This document shows positions 6,193 to 6,437 of a stretch of DNA of 6,437 nucleotides, piece by piece. A model generated the notes under the pieces. The model saw only the letters and a program-made list of their open reading frames with translations. It ran no database searches and was not told the origin of the DNA. The position numbers and the translations under genes were made by a program. Every line of letters begins with the position of its first letter. Positions within the stretch are counted from its first letter, which is position 1. The stretch lies in assembly GCA_023145125.1 (NCBI GenBank), contig JAGLEK010000196.1:1-6437 (forward strand), written 5' to 3'. The DNA comes from Bacteroidales bacterium (GTDB taxonomy: Bacteria; Bacteroidota; Bacteroidia; Bacteroidales; B18-G4).

Positions 6193-6220
6193 TGTCAACC
6201 GTCAACTGTCAACTGTCAAC
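6193..6220. repeat. 7-bp tandem repeat, four copies, in the phosphorylase leader
   Basis: The plus-strand units are TGTCAAC, CGTCAAC, TGTCAAC and TGTCAAC. In the mRNA sense of the phosphorylase gene they read as repeated GTTGACA. The array lies between the gene's -7 box and its ATG, so it should form most of the 5' leader. The repeat is direct only and does not fold on itself. Confidence 0.88.
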
Positions 6221-6229
6221 CGGCTGCCG

Positions 6230-6237
6230 CAAAATTA
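6230..6237 (-). promoter_or_regulatory. Candidate -7 box of the purine nucleoside phosphorylase gene
   Basis: TAATTTTG on the minus strand is an exact TAnnTTTG match. The start site would fall near 6224, giving a leader of about 44 bases. At the -33 distance there is only a T-rich stretch and no clear TTTG, so the upstream element is weak. Confidence 0.55.
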
Positions 6238-6335
6238 GCAAGAAAATATTTCTTATTAAAAAAGCACACTAATTATCCACAAAAGCCTGTTAATTCTAAT
6301 TCGGCACAATTTCTGTTTCATAATGAAATTTTAAA

Positions 6336-6343
6336 TAGTTTTG
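6336..6343 (+). promoter_or_regulatory. Candidate -7 box of the right-edge gene
   Basis: TAGTTTTG is an exact TAnnTTTG match on the plus strand. Transcription would begin near 6350, leaving about 53 bases before the ATG at 6403. No good TTTG is seen upstream. A 6-bp inverted repeat (TTTTGT at 6339-6344, ACAAAA at 6355-6360) spans the predicted start site. Confidence 0.45.
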
Positions 6344-6402
6344 TGCGTTGTAATACAAAAATGGCAACAGCTATTTTTTAAACCGTTAACACCTAAAATA
6401 AG

Positions 6403-6437
6403 ATGATCAAGAGAATCTTTAAAATTACCTTTCTGCT
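6403..6437 (+). CDS. 5' end of an unidentified gene, probably exported (partial)
   Basis: An ATG opens a frame reading MIKRIFKITFL up to the window edge. Two lysines and an arginine followed by hydrophobic residues look like the start of a signal peptide or a membrane segment. The A-rich bases before the ATG and the upstream -7 box support a real start. Too little is visible to suggest a function. It is divergent from the phosphorylase gene. Confidence 0.55.
   Translation, partial: MIKRIFKITFL

Noticed and set aside
6181..6198. Six-residue extension of the phosphorylase from a TTG at 6198
   Set aside because: It begins inside the heptamer array; the ATG at 6180 gives the normal family start.
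5794..6381. Long plus-strand open frame of 195 codons
   Set aside because: Most of it lies antisense to the phosphorylase gene and the rest runs through repeats and a promoter region; the protein is rich in H, Q and C without recognisable motifs.
6361..6381. Six-codon frame MATAIF upstream of the right-edge gene, a possible leader peptide
   Set aside because: It is very short, has no attenuator-like hairpin after it and no run of regulatory codons; chance is the simpler reading.

Overview
The window looks like chromosomal sequence from a member of the Bacteroidota, probably an uncultured or environmental Bacteroidales-type organism. The clearest sign is the promoter vocabulary. Exact TAnnTTTG boxes, the -7 element of this phylum, lie upstream of rpmH, rsmG, the purine nucleoside phosphorylase gene and the gene that begins at the right edge, and one lies at the start of the glucosaminidase gene. 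The rpmH promoter also has a well-spaced TTTG -33 box. No gene start shows a convincing Shine-Dalgarno sequence, which also fits. The L34, RsmG and PepD proteins read as Bacteroidota versions of their families.

Layout from left to right: (1) rpmH (ribosomal protein L34) on the minus strand, with its own promoter and a clean intrinsic terminator at the left edge. (2) pepD, an M20C Xaa-His dipeptidase, minus strand. (3) A 12-helix MFS permease resembling the MFSD1 lysosomal dipeptide transporter, minus strand, 90 bp upstream of pepD and with its own promoter. The two probably form an import-and-cleave dipeptide unit. (4) rsmG (16S rRNA m7G527 methyltransferase), minus strand. (5) A divergent control region of about 120 bp holding a 30-bp perfect palindrome and an 11-bp tandem repeat. 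(6) A secreted glucosaminidase with two LysM domains, plus strand. (7) A 65-bp convergent gap made almost entirely of 9-bp and 7-bp tandem repeats. (8) A trimeric-type purine nucleoside phosphorylase, minus strand, with a second four-copy heptamer repeat in its presumed mRNA leader. (9) The first 11 codons of a plus-strand gene that runs off the window, with a candidate promoter.

Most genes are housekeeping: translation (L34, RsmG), cell-wall turnover, and nucleoside and peptide salvage. I see no mobile element, CRISPR array, phage gene, tRNA or rRNA. The points most worth a second look are the MFSD1-like/PepD pairing and the roughly 120-residue extracytoplasmic insert in the permease, the palindrome and repeat cluster overlapping the rsmG promoter, the short tandem repeats on both sides of the phosphorylase gene, and an aspartate where purine nucleoside phosphorylases of this fold usually have the base-reading asparagine.
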